Assembly (NCBI GenBank): GCA_946408315.1
Contig: CAMJRV010000019.1
Coordinates: 1-14,649, forward strand
Source: an uncultured Bacillota bacterium
Lineage (GTDB): Bacteria; Bacillota; Clostridia; Peptostreptococcales; Anaerovoracaceae
Direction of reading: 5' to 3'
Length of the DNA: 14,649 nucleotides
Shown here: positions 5,752-13,577 of the stretch, piece by piece
Position numbering within the stretch: position 1 is the first letter of the stretch
Layout of the letters: each line of letters opens with the position of its first letter
Notes under the pieces: model-generated
What the model saw: only the letters and a program-made list of their open reading frames with translations
Told to the model about the DNA's origin: nothing
The model's database searches: none
Translations under genes and position numbers: made by a program

Positions 5752-5788
5752 AATACAGTATTTTTACGATAAGATACTGTATTATAAT
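5752..5788 (+). promoter_or_regulatory. Promoter region of dbpA with perfect 10-bp inverted repeat
   Basis: AATACAGTAT (5752-5761) and ATACTGTATT (5774-5783) are perfect inverted repeats 12 nt apart. The right arm runs directly into a consensus -10 box, TATAAT (5783-5788), while no good -35 box is visible at 17 nt. The geometry suggests a repressor operator over the promoter, or an activator site replacing the -35. The leader to the dbpA ATG would be about 85 nt. Confidence 0.5.
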
Positions 5789-5878
5789 AAGACAAGCTCC
5801 ATTCGCACTGAGAATCAAAAGGATTAAATTGATTAATATAAGGATTTACAAGGTGAAATTTAGAAAGAGGTTATAAAT

Positions 5879-7330
5879 ATGAATGAATCAAAGATACCAG
5901 AAACGAATCGTCTTACAAAGTTTAAAGATTATCCCCTCAGTAATGAAATCAAAAGGGCACTGAGTGAGTTAGGTTTTAAACAGCCGCTGGAGGTCCAGGC
6001 GAAAACAATTCCGATGATTTTAGACGGTAAGGATTTAATCGTCAAGTCACAAACAGGCAGCGGCAAGACAGCGGCCTTTGCCATTCCAATCTGTGAAAAA
6101 ATAGATGTAAAGCTTGAGAGCCCTCAGGTTTTGGTTCTGACACCGACACGAGAATTGACAGAACAAGTAAAAGATGATTTTGCAGATATCAGCAAATACA
6201 AAGAATTAAAATGCCTCGCTCTCTATGGAAAACAGCCTATGGCAGATCAAAGAAAAGAGTTAAAGAAAAACACACCCCATGTTATCGTGGCCACACCGGG
6301 CAGAATGATGGACCATATCCTGAATAAAAATGTAAAGCTTCAGAATATCAAGTATCTTGTGATCGATGAAGCGGATGAAATGTTAATTATGGGCTTCAAG
6401 GAGCAGATCGAAACAGTTATCAAGAGCCTGCCGAAAGACAGGGTGACGCTGCTATTCTCCGCTACAATGCCGGAAGAAGTAGTTTCCCTGAGCGAACAGT
6501 ACATGATTCATCCTGAAAATATCGAAATTGAATCACAAGTATCGAACATTGATAAAATCCAGCAGATATACTATGCCGTGGATGGTCTCAAAAAAGTTGA
6601 TTTCATGAAGAAAGTCATCGAGAGAGAGTCGCCTAGAAAAGCGATCATTTTCTGCAATACACAGGAACAGGTGGACAACCTGCTTGAAATCCTTAGAAAA
6701 TGGAGCAACTCGGTCTGCGCAGTCCATGGGGGAATGGACCAGCAGCTGCGCAAAGAGAAGCTGACCCTCTTTAAACGGGGCGAATGCAGGATATTGATTG
6801 CCACAGACATGGCCGCGAGAGGTTTGCATGTGCAGGGCATTACTCATGTTATCAACTACGGAGTTCCGTTTGAACACGAACAATATGTGCACCGAATCGG
6901 CAGAACAGGTCGTGTCGATCAACATGGAATCGCCATTACAATGGTTATCCCCAGCGAAATGGATCGTTTTCGTGAGCTCGAAAAATTCCTGGGTTACAAA
7001 ATACCGTGCAAGGGCGGCCATGTTAACAGAAAACCGAAGGCAGAGACGGGACGTCCTATCGGCAAGCAACGGTTTAAATTAGAAAATCGCAAAGGACAGA
7101 AGGCTTTGGTGCAGTTCAGTGCAGGCAGGAGCAACAGCACACTGAAGGCAAGCGATTTTGTGTCTGCGATTCGAAGCGTGGAAGGGATGACCAATGAAGA
7201 TATCGGAAGAGTTGACATCAGAGATACCGTGACCAACGTCGAGATTTTTGACGGCAAAGAAAGAGCGGTCATCAACGCCTTTAAAACAAAGAAAGTAAAA
7301 GGAAAGCTCCTTCGGGTCAAGAAAGGTTAA
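5879..7330 (+). CDS. dbpA: DEAD-box ATP-dependent RNA helicase, DbpA/YxiN type
   Basis: A 483-residue RNA helicase close in length and layout to Bacillus subtilis DbpA (YxiN). The family unwinds RNA in 50S ribosome assembly and is targeted to hairpin 92 of 23S rRNA by its C-terminal domain. Visible motifs are the Q motif (about 33-45), Walker A SQTGSGKT (57-64), PTREL (89-93), TPGR (139-142), DEAD (163-166), SAT (194-196) and HRIGRTGR (338-345). The C-terminal DbpA RNA-binding domain covers about 406-481, with the IGRVDIRD and VEI motifs seen in this family, which distinguishes it from CshA/DeaD helicases. AAAGAGG (5864-5870) precedes the ATG by 8 nt. The gene is monocistronic and its stop is only 12 nt from the convergent ptsI stop. 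Its control may involve the inverted repeat at 5752-5783. Confidence 0.93.
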   Translation: MNESKIPETNRLTKFKDYPLSNEIKRALSELGFKQPLEVQAKTIPMILDGKDLIVKSQTGSGKTAAFAIPICEKIDVKLESPQVLVLTPTRELTEQVKDDFADISKYKELKCLALYGKQPMADQRKELKKNTPHVIVATPGRMMDHILNKNVKLQNIKYLVIDEADEMLIMGFKEQIETVIKSLPKDRVTLLFSATMPEEVVSLSEQYMIHPENIEIESQVSNIDKIQQIYYAVDGLKKVDFMKKVIERESPRKAIIFCNTQEQVDNLLEILRKWSNSVCAVHGGMDQQLRKEKLTLFKRGECRILIATDMAARGLHVQGITHVINYGVPFEHEQYVHRIGRTGRVDQHGIAITMVIPSEMDRFRELEKFLGYKIPCKGGHVNRKPKAETGRPIGKQRFKLENRKGQKALVQFSAGRSNSTLKASDFVSAIRSVEGMTNEDIGRVDIRDTVTNVEIFDGKERAVINAFKTKKVKGKLLRVKKG

Positions 7331-7342
7331 TGGAAATCAGAT

Positions 7343-9001
7343 TCAAATGTTTAGAAATCGGTCATTTCTAAGTGATTTCATGTCCAGGTCTTTCATGGCG
7401 GAACGCAGCTTCAAGATGGCACTTGGAACCACCGATAATTCGTCAATTCCAATGTAAAAATAAAATGGAACCAACCGGATGTCTGCGGCAGATTCGCCGC
7501 AGACACCGACCCACTTTCCCTTCTTGTGTGCGTTATCTGTTGCAAATTTAAGTAAACGCAGAATCGCTAAGTGTCCGGGATCATACAGGGATTCTACTTT
7601 TGGATTCATTCGATCAGCTGCCAAGGTATATTGGGTCAGGTCATTTGTTCCAAAACTGAAGAACTCCACCTCGTCGGCCAGTAAATCGCTGATTAGCGCG
7701 GCAGCCGGTGTTTCTACCATTATGCCGAGCTCTATATCTTCGGCTACAGTAATCTTCTCGTGTATAAGCTGCGCCTTGGTCTCCGTAACAATTTGCTTAA
7801 TTTTCTTAACTTCCTCAACACTGGTGATCATGGGAAACATCAGCGCCAATTTGCCATGCGCCGATGCACGCAGAAGGGCGCGCAGCTGAGTCGTGAAAAC
7901 CTCCCGTTGAGAAAGGGAGATACGGATCGCGCGAAAGCCCATGGCCGGATTCTCTTCTGCATCAAAATTGAAATAAGGGACCTTTTTATCAGCGCCTAAA
8001 TCCAGTGTGCGGATAATGACCCTTTTACCTTCCATTGCCTCCAGTACCTTTTTATAGGCTTCATATTGAACATCTTCGGAAGGGAACGTTTTGCTTTCCA
8101 TATAAAGAAATTCACTTCGAAAAAGGCCGATTCCGCTGCCGTCGTTTTGTTTTACAAGCTCGCAGTCTTCAGGACATCCGATATTCCCGTTGATTTCAAT
8201 TGTGATACAATCGGCGGTCTGATTCGGCTGGCCGATCAAAGCGGCCATGTCCTTTTCTTCCTGCTGCCGTAAACGAATTTGCTGTTGGTAAAAGGCCAGT
8301 GTGGCCTTATCCGGATCTATCCATAGAATGCCGTTATCACCATCCAGTACAGCCGTTTTATTATGGTAGTCAATTAAGCCGCTGCCCAGACCGACTACGC
8401 TTGGGATACCCAGCGTGCGGGAAAGAATCGCTACATGAGAAACCCTTGAACCTTTCTGTGTGGCAAAGCCTAGAATTTTTGATCTGTCAAGCTGAATCGT
8501 CTGACTGGGCATTAAATCATCTCCTGCAAAAATGATTTTATCCTGGATATCATTTAAGTTAAGATCTTTGACATTACAGAGGATACGTACAACGCGGGAA
8601 GAAATATCTTCTACATCAGAAGCGCGTTCCCGCATATAGTCGTCGCTCATCTCGGAAAAGATCCGGCTGAATTGTTCACCGGTTCTCTGTGCGGCCCATT
8701 GCGCGGTGCAGCCTTCCCTTTCGATTAAACTTTCCGCATATTCAATATAATCGAGATCCTCAAGCATCATGGCATGAACTTCAAAAATTTCCGCATGGGA
8801 TTCCCCCGCTTCTTGAACAGCAGTCTTAAATAAATCACGCAAGGTCTGTATCGCTTCCCTGCGGGCAGAGTGAAACCTTTCCTTTTCCAGATCGGCGCTC
8901 AGGGGACTCGCTTTCTCAACTACGGGTTTTTGAGTGCCAAAAAACATAAATTTTCCGATCACAACGCCATCGCTGGCAGTAATACCGATGATTTTCTCCA
9001 T
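7343..9001 (-). CDS. ptsI: PTS Enzyme I (phosphoenolpyruvate-protein phosphotransferase)
   Basis: Enzyme I takes phosphate from PEP onto a histidine and passes it to HPr, starting the PTS cascade in the cytoplasm. At 552 residues it is a little shorter than the usual 570-580. The phosphorylated His189 lies in GSRVSHVAILSR, the swivelling-domain motif. The PEP-binding barrel shows GLFRSEFLYM (292-301), RTLDLGADK (331-339), NPAMGFRAIR (351-360), GTNDLTQYTLAADR (451-464) and the catalytic cysteine in VCGESAAD (Cys501). All key residues appear intact. AAAGGA sits about 7 nt upstream of the ATG, 14 nt after the ptsH stop codon, so ptsH and ptsI form one operon. No clear terminator follows; the stop codon is 12 nt from that of dbpA on the other strand. 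Confidence 0.96.
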   Translation of the reverse strand: MEKIIGITASDGVVIGKFMFFGTQKPVVEKASPLSADLEKERFHSARREAIQTLRDLFKTAVQEAGESHAEIFEVHAMMLEDLDYIEYAESLIEREGCTAQWAAQRTGEQFSRIFSEMSDDYMRERASDVEDISSRVVRILCNVKDLNLNDIQDKIIFAGDDLMPSQTIQLDRSKILGFATQKGSRVSHVAILSRTLGIPSVVGLGSGLIDYHNKTAVLDGDNGILWIDPDKATLAFYQQQIRLRQQEEKDMAALIGQPNQTADCITIEINGNIGCPEDCELVKQNDGSGIGLFRSEFLYMESKTFPSEDVQYEAYKKVLEAMEGKRVIIRTLDLGADKKVPYFNFDAEENPAMGFRAIRISLSQREVFTTQLRALLRASAHGKLALMFPMITSVEEVKKIKQIVTETKAQLIHEKITVAEDIELGIMVETPAAALISDLLADEVEFFSFGTNDLTQYTLAADRMNPKVESLYDPGHLAILRLLKFATDNAHKKGKWVGVCGESAADIRLVPFYFYIGIDELSVVPSAILKLRSAMKDLDMKSLRNDRFLNI

Positions 9002-9015
9002 TTGTGTTCCTTTCT

Positions 9016-9273
9016 TTAAAAATTATTTCGACAGAAGGCTTCCAATGCGGCGCAGGCTTCTTCTTCATCTTCCCCGTCAATCATAAAAGTAATGGACTCC
9101 CCTTGTTTTATTGCCAGCCCCATCAGGTTGAACAGACGAGAGCAATCTGCTTTTTTTTCATTCTTGGAAACATAGACCGAGCTTTTGTATTTAGCGGCTT
9201 CTTTCGCCAGGAAACCTGCAGGTCGTGCGTGCAGGCCCAATTCATCTATTACGGTATAACAAAATGACTTCAT
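9016..9273 (-). CDS. ptsH: PTS phosphocarrier HPr, Ser46 position replaced by Arg
   Basis: An 85-residue HPr that carries phosphate from Enzyme I to EIIA proteins. The active-site motif GLHARPAG places the phosphorylated histidine at residue 15, as in classic HPr. In low-GC Gram-positives HPr kinase phosphorylates Ser46 for catabolite control; here the region reads DCSRLFNLMGLAIKQG, so residue 46 is arginine and the nearest serine is 45. Whether Ser45 can take over is unknown; similar RLFxLMG variants are, to my recollection, found in some Clostridia. AAAGGAG (complement of 9284-9290) lies 10 nt from the ATG. It is the first gene of the ptsHI operon and divergent from the PRD regulator. Confidence 0.94.
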   Translation of the reverse strand: MKSFCYTVIDELGLHARPAGFLAKEAAKYKSSVYVSKNEKKADCSRLFNLMGLAIKQGESITFMIDGEDEEEACAALEAFCRNNF

Positions 9274-9322
9274 TTTTATAATTCTCCTTTGTGATCTTAC
9301 AAGCTTTTACGGGACATAATTA

Positions 9323-9351
9323 GATATATCATCTGTGAAAAAAAGTGTCAA
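9323..9351 (-). promoter_or_regulatory. Promoter of ptsHI (minus strand)
   Basis: On the minus strand a perfect TTGACA (complement of 9346-9351) is followed after 17 nt by TATATC (complement of 9323-9328). The leader to the ptsH ATG is about 45 nt and I saw no RNA antiterminator-like structure in it. No obvious catabolite-responsive (cre) site was found. Confidence 0.6.
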
Positions 9352-9423
9352 CGCACAGAAAATGCGGCTATTAACTGTCAAACTGTTGTAAAGAGAGCTA
9401 AAGTTTTATCCCGATAAACGGAA

Positions 9424-9498
9424 CATGTAAGCTCTGATATGTCATGTAACTAACCGTCATAGGTTGGTATAGACTTTTCTGAAAAGTAAAAATATAAT
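9424..9498 (+). promoter_or_regulatory. Promoter and possible operator of the PRD-PTS operon
   Basis: TAGACT (9470-9475), 17 nt, TATAAT (9493-9498) makes a good promoter ending about 17 nt before the first possible start codon of the regulator. Upstream, CATGTAA occurs twice as a direct repeat (9424-9430 and 9443-9449, 19 nt apart), just where an activator could bind. Nearby is also a small palindrome, TTTATC-CC-GATAAA, near 9406-9419. Binding by the PRD regulator is inference. Confidence 0.5.
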
Positions 9499-9550
9499 TT
9501 CGATAGATAGAAGGGTGATGAAAATGAATATTGCCAGGCAGGAGGGTGTT

Positions 9551-11467
9551 ATGCACAATAAAGCGATTTTAATAGTTCACTATCTTGCAAATGTGAACGA
9601 TGAATATGTGACCTCTTTCCAATTGAGCAATTATTTAAACAGCAGTACGCGAACTGTCTTACGATATATCTCTGAGATTCAATCGGAAAGCCATGCGTAT
9701 GGATTTGAAATTGTTTCCCGCAAGGGGCAGGGCTATCATTTAGAAATCATTGACCCGGAAGTGTTTCAAAACTATTTGTCAAAAAGCATGATGGAGCAAA
9801 AAAAAGATGGCTTGACGAAACTGGAATACCTTGTAGCGAGGCAGCTTTTGCTGTCAGGTACTGTTAAATTGGATGATTTGGCAATGCAGTTCAATTATAG
9901 CAGATCCAGTATGTCTCGAGTGACCACTGCGGTATCCTCCATTTTTGAAGGATATAATCTGAAGCTGGAAAGTAAGGCACACCAAGGCCTTTCGGTTCAT
10001 GGAAGCGAGATTCTCCTTCGGCACTGTATCAGCAACTTGTTTTTTCATGACGTAACGATGCAGCAATCGGCATTGATGCTGGGGGTTGAAGATGTGGATC
10101 TGAGCAAAATGAAAGCCGCTGCATCCGGCGAAGCCGCATCCAGACATCTTTTCAGTTTTCCCGATGCGCCGGAACAGTTTCTTAAATATTTCCTGATAAC
10201 AGTGAGCCGGGTACGAAGCAAAAATTATGTCAATTTTGAACATGTGGCGGAGGCGGGATGCGATATTGTTTCTGCTGAGAGTCTGGATTTTATCTCGGAA
10301 CTGCTGCAGCTGGTTTTTCCGGAGTTTGAGAACAAACCACAAGCGCAGTGGGAAATATTATACCTTGCTCTTGCATGGGAACAGAATTTTAATGCCGTTA
10401 AGAAATTGCAGGATTACGGACCTGGCAGAGTGCGATATATCACGCGCATTGTCGACAAGGCCATGGAGAACATCAAAAACTATTACGGTGTAGATTTTTC
10501 AAAGAACACGCCGTTTATGGAAGAACTGGCGGAGCATATTTCGTCATGCTATGGGGATTACCTGCTTTCTATAGAAAGTGAATCTCTTTATCTTGACGAG
10601 GTTCGTGCGAAATATCCAACGGCCTACTATTATTCGGTGGAGGTGGCAGTCTGTATCAGTGAAAATACAAAGACAAAGATTCCGGATGATAAGCTGGCAT
10701 TGATCACCTTGCATTTTGCTGCCGCCATAGAGGGGCAGACCCACAGTAGAAAAATTAAAGCAGCGATACTTTGCCAAACGAAATTTGGAACTGCCGCCCT
10801 GTTAGAAAGCCGCATAAAGAAACAGTATAACAACATTGATATCGTTGCCGTACATTCTTTGGATGAAGCGAAGAATATCAGATTATATGTTGATTTCTAT
10901 ATTTCCACCATCCCGATTGAAACCAAAAACCTTGGTGGAAAGCCGGTTTTTCAGCTTTCTCCTTTCTTGAATGAACAGGACTGCAAACTGTTGGACGATA
11001 TCATTGCCAAACTGTCTAACACCGTTTCTACAAAAAGTATTTGTCTGCCGAACCATTTTTACATTTTGAATAAGCCTGCCAGGAAATCGCATCTGCTGAA
11101 TTATCTATGCGATCGCCTGTTGCAGGAAGGACGTATTACAGAGAAAGAAAAAGCGGATATTTTTGCACGGGAAACGCTGATTTCCACCGAAATCGCGCCC
11201 CGAGTGGCAATGCCCCACTGCATTATACAAGGTTCCAGCTTTTTAGTCTTTGCAATACTGCCAAATCCTATCATATGGGATCAAAATAAAGTCAACTTGA
11301 TTGTTTTGGGCTGTTTTCACCAAGGCGACACAGAAATAAAGCAGTTGCTGAAGCAGCTCTATAAAGTGGTTTCCGACAGAAAGCAGGTTGACAGGATGAT
11401 CGGATGCAAATCTTATGAAGAATTTATTGAAGTTACGAATGATTTTATTGGAGAAGAATTATGCTAA
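9551..11467 (+). CDS. PRD-containing transcriptional regulator with HTH, EIIB-like and EIIA domains
   Basis: A BglG/MtlR/LicR-type regulator, 638 residues from ATG 9551. AGGAGG (9540-9545) lies 5 nt before this ATG and the helix-turn-helix begins almost at once; in-frame GTG 9515 and ATG 9524 are alternatives. Domains: HTH about 1-65 (SSTRTVLRYISEI) and a second HTH about 100-155; PRD1 about 205-290; PRD2 about 295-395 with His329 and His388; an EIIB-like domain with Cys408 (ILCQTKFGTA); and a EIIA-like domain about 505-638 with His556 (RVAMPHC). The proteins of this type are usually DNA-binding activators whose activity is set by phosphorylation from HPr and the cognate EII. PRD1 seems to lack the usual histidines (ITVSRVRSK, ALAWEQN). 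The next gene overlaps its 3' end, consistent with one operon, which it probably controls. Confidence 0.88.
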   Translation: MHNKAILIVHYLANVNDEYVTSFQLSNYLNSSTRTVLRYISEIQSESHAYGFEIVSRKGQGYHLEIIDPEVFQNYLSKSMMEQKKDGLTKLEYLVARQLLLSGTVKLDDLAMQFNYSRSSMSRVTTAVSSIFEGYNLKLESKAHQGLSVHGSEILLRHCISNLFFHDVTMQQSALMLGVEDVDLSKMKAAASGEAASRHLFSFPDAPEQFLKYFLITVSRVRSKNYVNFEHVAEAGCDIVSAESLDFISELLQLVFPEFENKPQAQWEILYLALAWEQNFNAVKKLQDYGPGRVRYITRIVDKAMENIKNYYGVDFSKNTPFMEELAEHISSCYGDYLLSIESESLYLDEVRAKYPTAYYYSVEVAVCISENTKTKIPDDKLALITLHFAAAIEGQTHSRKIKAAILCQTKFGTAALLESRIKKQYNNIDIVAVHSLDEAKNIRLYVDFYISTIPIETKNLGGKPVFQLSPFLNEQDCKLLDDIIAKLSNTVSTKSICLPNHFYILNKPARKSHLLNYLCDRLLQEGRITEKEKADIFARETLISTEIAPRVAMPHCIIQGSSFLVFAILPNPIIWDQNKVNLIVLGCFHQGDTEIKQLLKQLYKVVSDRKQVDRMIGCKSYEEFIEVTNDFIGEELC

Positions 11468-11898
11468 AAAAAATTTTGACAGAAGACTTGGTAGCTCTGG
11501 ACGTAACCGGACTAACAACGCCGGAAGACGTTATTCGTTACAGTGGACAACTGCTTGTGAAAGCGGGTAAAGTGCAGCCGTCCTACGTGGAGAAGATGCT
11601 GGATGCTTTTCACAGTCTGGGCCCATACATAGTGATGGGACCTGGGATAGCAATGCCGCATGCACACGCCGAAGGCGATGTCAGCTGTCCTGGCATCAGT
11701 TTTGTTCGCCTGAAAGAACCGGTGGTTTTTGGCCATCCTGAAAATGATCCCGTTGTTCTGGTGTTTGCTCTGGCTGGTAAGGCGCATGACGACCATATCG
11801 ACATATTACAATCCTTGAGCGAGCTTTTAGGCGACGAAGAAAAGCAAAAAGCGCTTACCCTGGTAGCTGATTACCAGGAATTATGCAAACTATTTTAG
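11461..11898 (+). CDS. PTS EIIA component, ascorbate (UlaC) / fructose-mannitol type
   Basis: A 145-residue soluble PTS EIIA of the PTS_EIIA_2 fold, most like UlaC of the L-ascorbate system. It receives phosphate from HPr and hands it to the EIIB. The active-site histidine is His67 in GPGIAMPHAHAEG, and the preceding LGPYIVM segment is typical of the UlaC branch. Its ATG lies 4 nt upstream of the regulator stop codon, an ATG-TAA overlap indicating translational coupling, with GGAGAAG (11450-11456) inside the upstream gene as ribosome binding site. The regulator has its own EIIA-like domain, so the locus encodes two. Confidence 0.9.
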   Translation: MLKKILTEDLVALDVTGLTTPEDVIRYSGQLLVKAGKVQPSYVEKMLDAFHSLGPYIVMGPGIAMPHAHAEGDVSCPGISFVRLKEPVVFGHPENDPVVLVFALAGKAHDDHIDILQSLSELLGDEEKQKALTLVADYQELCKLF

Positions 11899-11914
11899 AA
11901 AGGGGGAAACAATT

Positions 11915-12181
11915 ATGCGTGTTGTAACAATATGCGGGATGGGTTTTGGAACAAGCTTGATGTTGCTGATGAGCATCCAGGAAATCGGCAGAAAACATGG
12001 AATCGACATTACCGGTGAAGCTGTTGATTTAGGATCGTACAAAGGAAAGCCTTGTGATCTGATAGCAGCCACATCTGAGATTGCTCGTCAGGTTGTGTCG
12101 GATAAGCCTGTTGTATTTATCGAAAACCTTCTGAATAAGAAAGAGATTGAAGAAAAAATATTACCTTTTTTAACAAAATGA
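11915..12181 (+). CDS. PTS EIIB component, ascorbate (UlaB) / lactose-cellobiose-like fold
   Basis: An 88-residue EIIB that takes phosphate on a cysteine from EIIA and donates it to the incoming substrate. Cys7 lies in the loop VTICGMGFGTSLML, the C-x-x-G-x-G-x-S pattern of UlaB and GatB-type proteins. AAAGGGGG (11899-11906) precedes the ATG by 8 nt and the gene follows the EIIA by 16 nt. Its combination with a separate EIIA and a UlaA-like EIIC fits the ascorbate-family architecture. Confidence 0.9.
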   Translation: MRVVTICGMGFGTSLMLLMSIQEIGRKHGIDITGEAVDLGSYKGKPCDLIAATSEIARQVVSDKPVVFIENLLNKKEIEEKILPFLTK

Positions 12182-12202
12182 AATGGAAAGTGAGAAAATG
12201 AA

Positions 12203-13483
12203 ATGGTATCTTTTTTAGTTGAATTTCTGAGCAATCCTACAATTGTCATTGGTCTGGTGGCTTTGCTGGGCCTCGTCCTGATGAAAAACAAACCTACGGT
12301 AGTGATCACCGGCACGCTAAAAACCATATTTGGGTTTATGATTTTGGGTGCTGGCGCAAGTGTCATTGTCAACGCTTTAATTCCTTTCAGTCAAATGTTT
12401 GAAGCAGCCTTTGGTCTCACAGGTATCGTTCCTGAAGACAATGCTTTGGTTGCCGCAGTTCAGACCGTTTTAGGGTTTGAAACCCCGATGATCATGTTAT
12501 TTTCATTTGTAATCAATATCATTCTTGCCCGTGTCACACCGTTTAAGTACATATTCCTTACAGGGCATATGATGTTCAGCTTTGCCGGAACGATGGCTAT
12601 TGTTTTGGATCAGCTTGGCTGCCACGGCTGGACCGCCATTCTTATCGGTTCCGTGATTCAGGGCTTTTGTATGGTTCTCTTTCCTGCGATCAGCCAGCCC
12701 TATACGCGCAGAATTCTGGGCGACGATAGTGTTGCCTTTGGATTTTGGGGCTCCTCTTTGATTACTCTTTCCGGTTTTCTTGCCAAAATCTTAGCAAAGA
12801 AAAACCGTGATGAACAGGATAGCTGGGAGAATGTCAAAGTATCGGAGAAGCTTGGTTTCCTGAAAGACATGTCTGTTTTGATGGGTATTGTTATGGTGAT
12901 TGTTTACCTCATTACCGCTATTGTTGCAGGCAAAGATGTCGTTACCGGATTATCAGGAGGAAGCAACTGGATCGCGTATGTTATCCTTCAGGCGTTTACC
13001 TTTGTTGCCGGCGTCCTGATCCTGTTACAGGGTGTTCGTATGTTCCTCGGGGAGATCGTTCCCGCGTTTAAGGGCATCAGTGAAAAACTGGTTCCCGGAG
13101 CGCGGCCTGCCTTGGATGTCCCTATTTTCTATGCTTTTGGTCCGGTAGCCACAACGATAGGCTTCCTATGCGCTGTAGTCGGAGGTTTGGTTGCAACATT
13201 CGTCACATCGCTTATGAATGTCGTTATCCTGCCGGGTGTAATCGGCTTGTTCTTTATGGGCGGCGCCGCCGGAGTTTTCGGCGATAAACTTGGCGGCAAA
13301 CGCGGTGCGGTAATCGCCGGTCTGTTCCTTGGCTTTGCATTCACCATTATTCCGGCTATCTGCTATCCCTTGATTGATGTGACACGCTACGGCATTACCG
13401 GTTTATGGTTTGCCAGCACGGATGCCATCCTTGTAGGCGTTATCATGAAACTGGTCGGTATGGCGTTTGGCTTAGCAGTATAA
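12203..13483 (+). CDS. PTS EIIC permease, ascorbate (UlaA) family
   Basis: A 426-residue membrane permease of the EIIC-GAT/UlaA family (PF03611), which moves a substrate across the membrane while EIIB phosphorylates it. It is strongly hydrophobic with roughly ten to eleven membrane segments and contains family-typical stretches such as GFETPMIMLFSF (about 91-102), FLTGHMMFSFAG (about 117-128), PAISQPYTRRILG (about 160-172) and GLFFMGGAAGVFGDK near residues 349-363. The start at ATG 12203 follows the EIIB stop by 21 nt, with a weak GGAAAG site at 12185-12190; an out-of-frame ATG at 12198 is ignored. The family includes L-ascorbate permeases, but neighbouring lactonase and aldolase genes differ from the standard ula set, so another substrate is possible. 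Confidence 0.9.
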   Translation: MVSFLVEFLSNPTIVIGLVALLGLVLMKNKPTVVITGTLKTIFGFMILGAGASVIVNALIPFSQMFEAAFGLTGIVPEDNALVAAVQTVLGFETPMIMLFSFVINIILARVTPFKYIFLTGHMMFSFAGTMAIVLDQLGCHGWTAILIGSVIQGFCMVLFPAISQPYTRRILGDDSVAFGFWGSSLITLSGFLAKILAKKNRDEQDSWENVKVSEKLGFLKDMSVLMGIVMVIVYLITAIVAGKDVVTGLSGGSNWIAYVILQAFTFVAGVLILLQGVRMFLGEIVPAFKGISEKLVPGARPALDVPIFYAFGPVATTIGFLCAVVGGLVATFVTSLMNVVILPGVIGLFFMGGAAGVFGDKLGGKRGAVIAGLFLGFAFTIIPAICYPLIDVTRYGITGLWFASTDAILVGVIMKLVGMAFGLAV

Positions 13484-13497
13484 CAAAGGCTTATTTT

Positions 13498-13542
13498 TAC
13501 GGATTGATATCGCATCACTTCAGGATGGGATATCAATCCGTA
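13498..13542 (+). repeat. Perfect 14-bp hairpin between EIIC and lactonase genes
   Basis: TACGGATTGATATC (13498-13511) and GATATCAATCCGTA (13529-13542) pair perfectly around a 17-nt loop. No T tract follows, so it is unlikely to be a full terminator. It may protect the upstream mRNA or lower expression of the enzyme genes relative to the PTS genes. Confidence 0.7.
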
Positions 13543-13577
13543 ATATCATAATTCAGTAAAGAAAGGAAGACTTTAAT

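Noticed and set aside
7351..7371. Hairpin TTAGAAAT/ATTTCTAA at the 3' end of ptsI as a shared terminator with dbpA
   Set aside because: The stem is AT-rich and only 8 bp, overlaps the ptsI coding end, and has no T tract on either strand.
9274..9550. cre (catabolite-responsive) site or RNA antiterminator (RAT) hairpin in the ptsH-regulator region
   Set aside because: No sequence fits the cre consensus well, and no RAT stem with adjoining terminator is visible.
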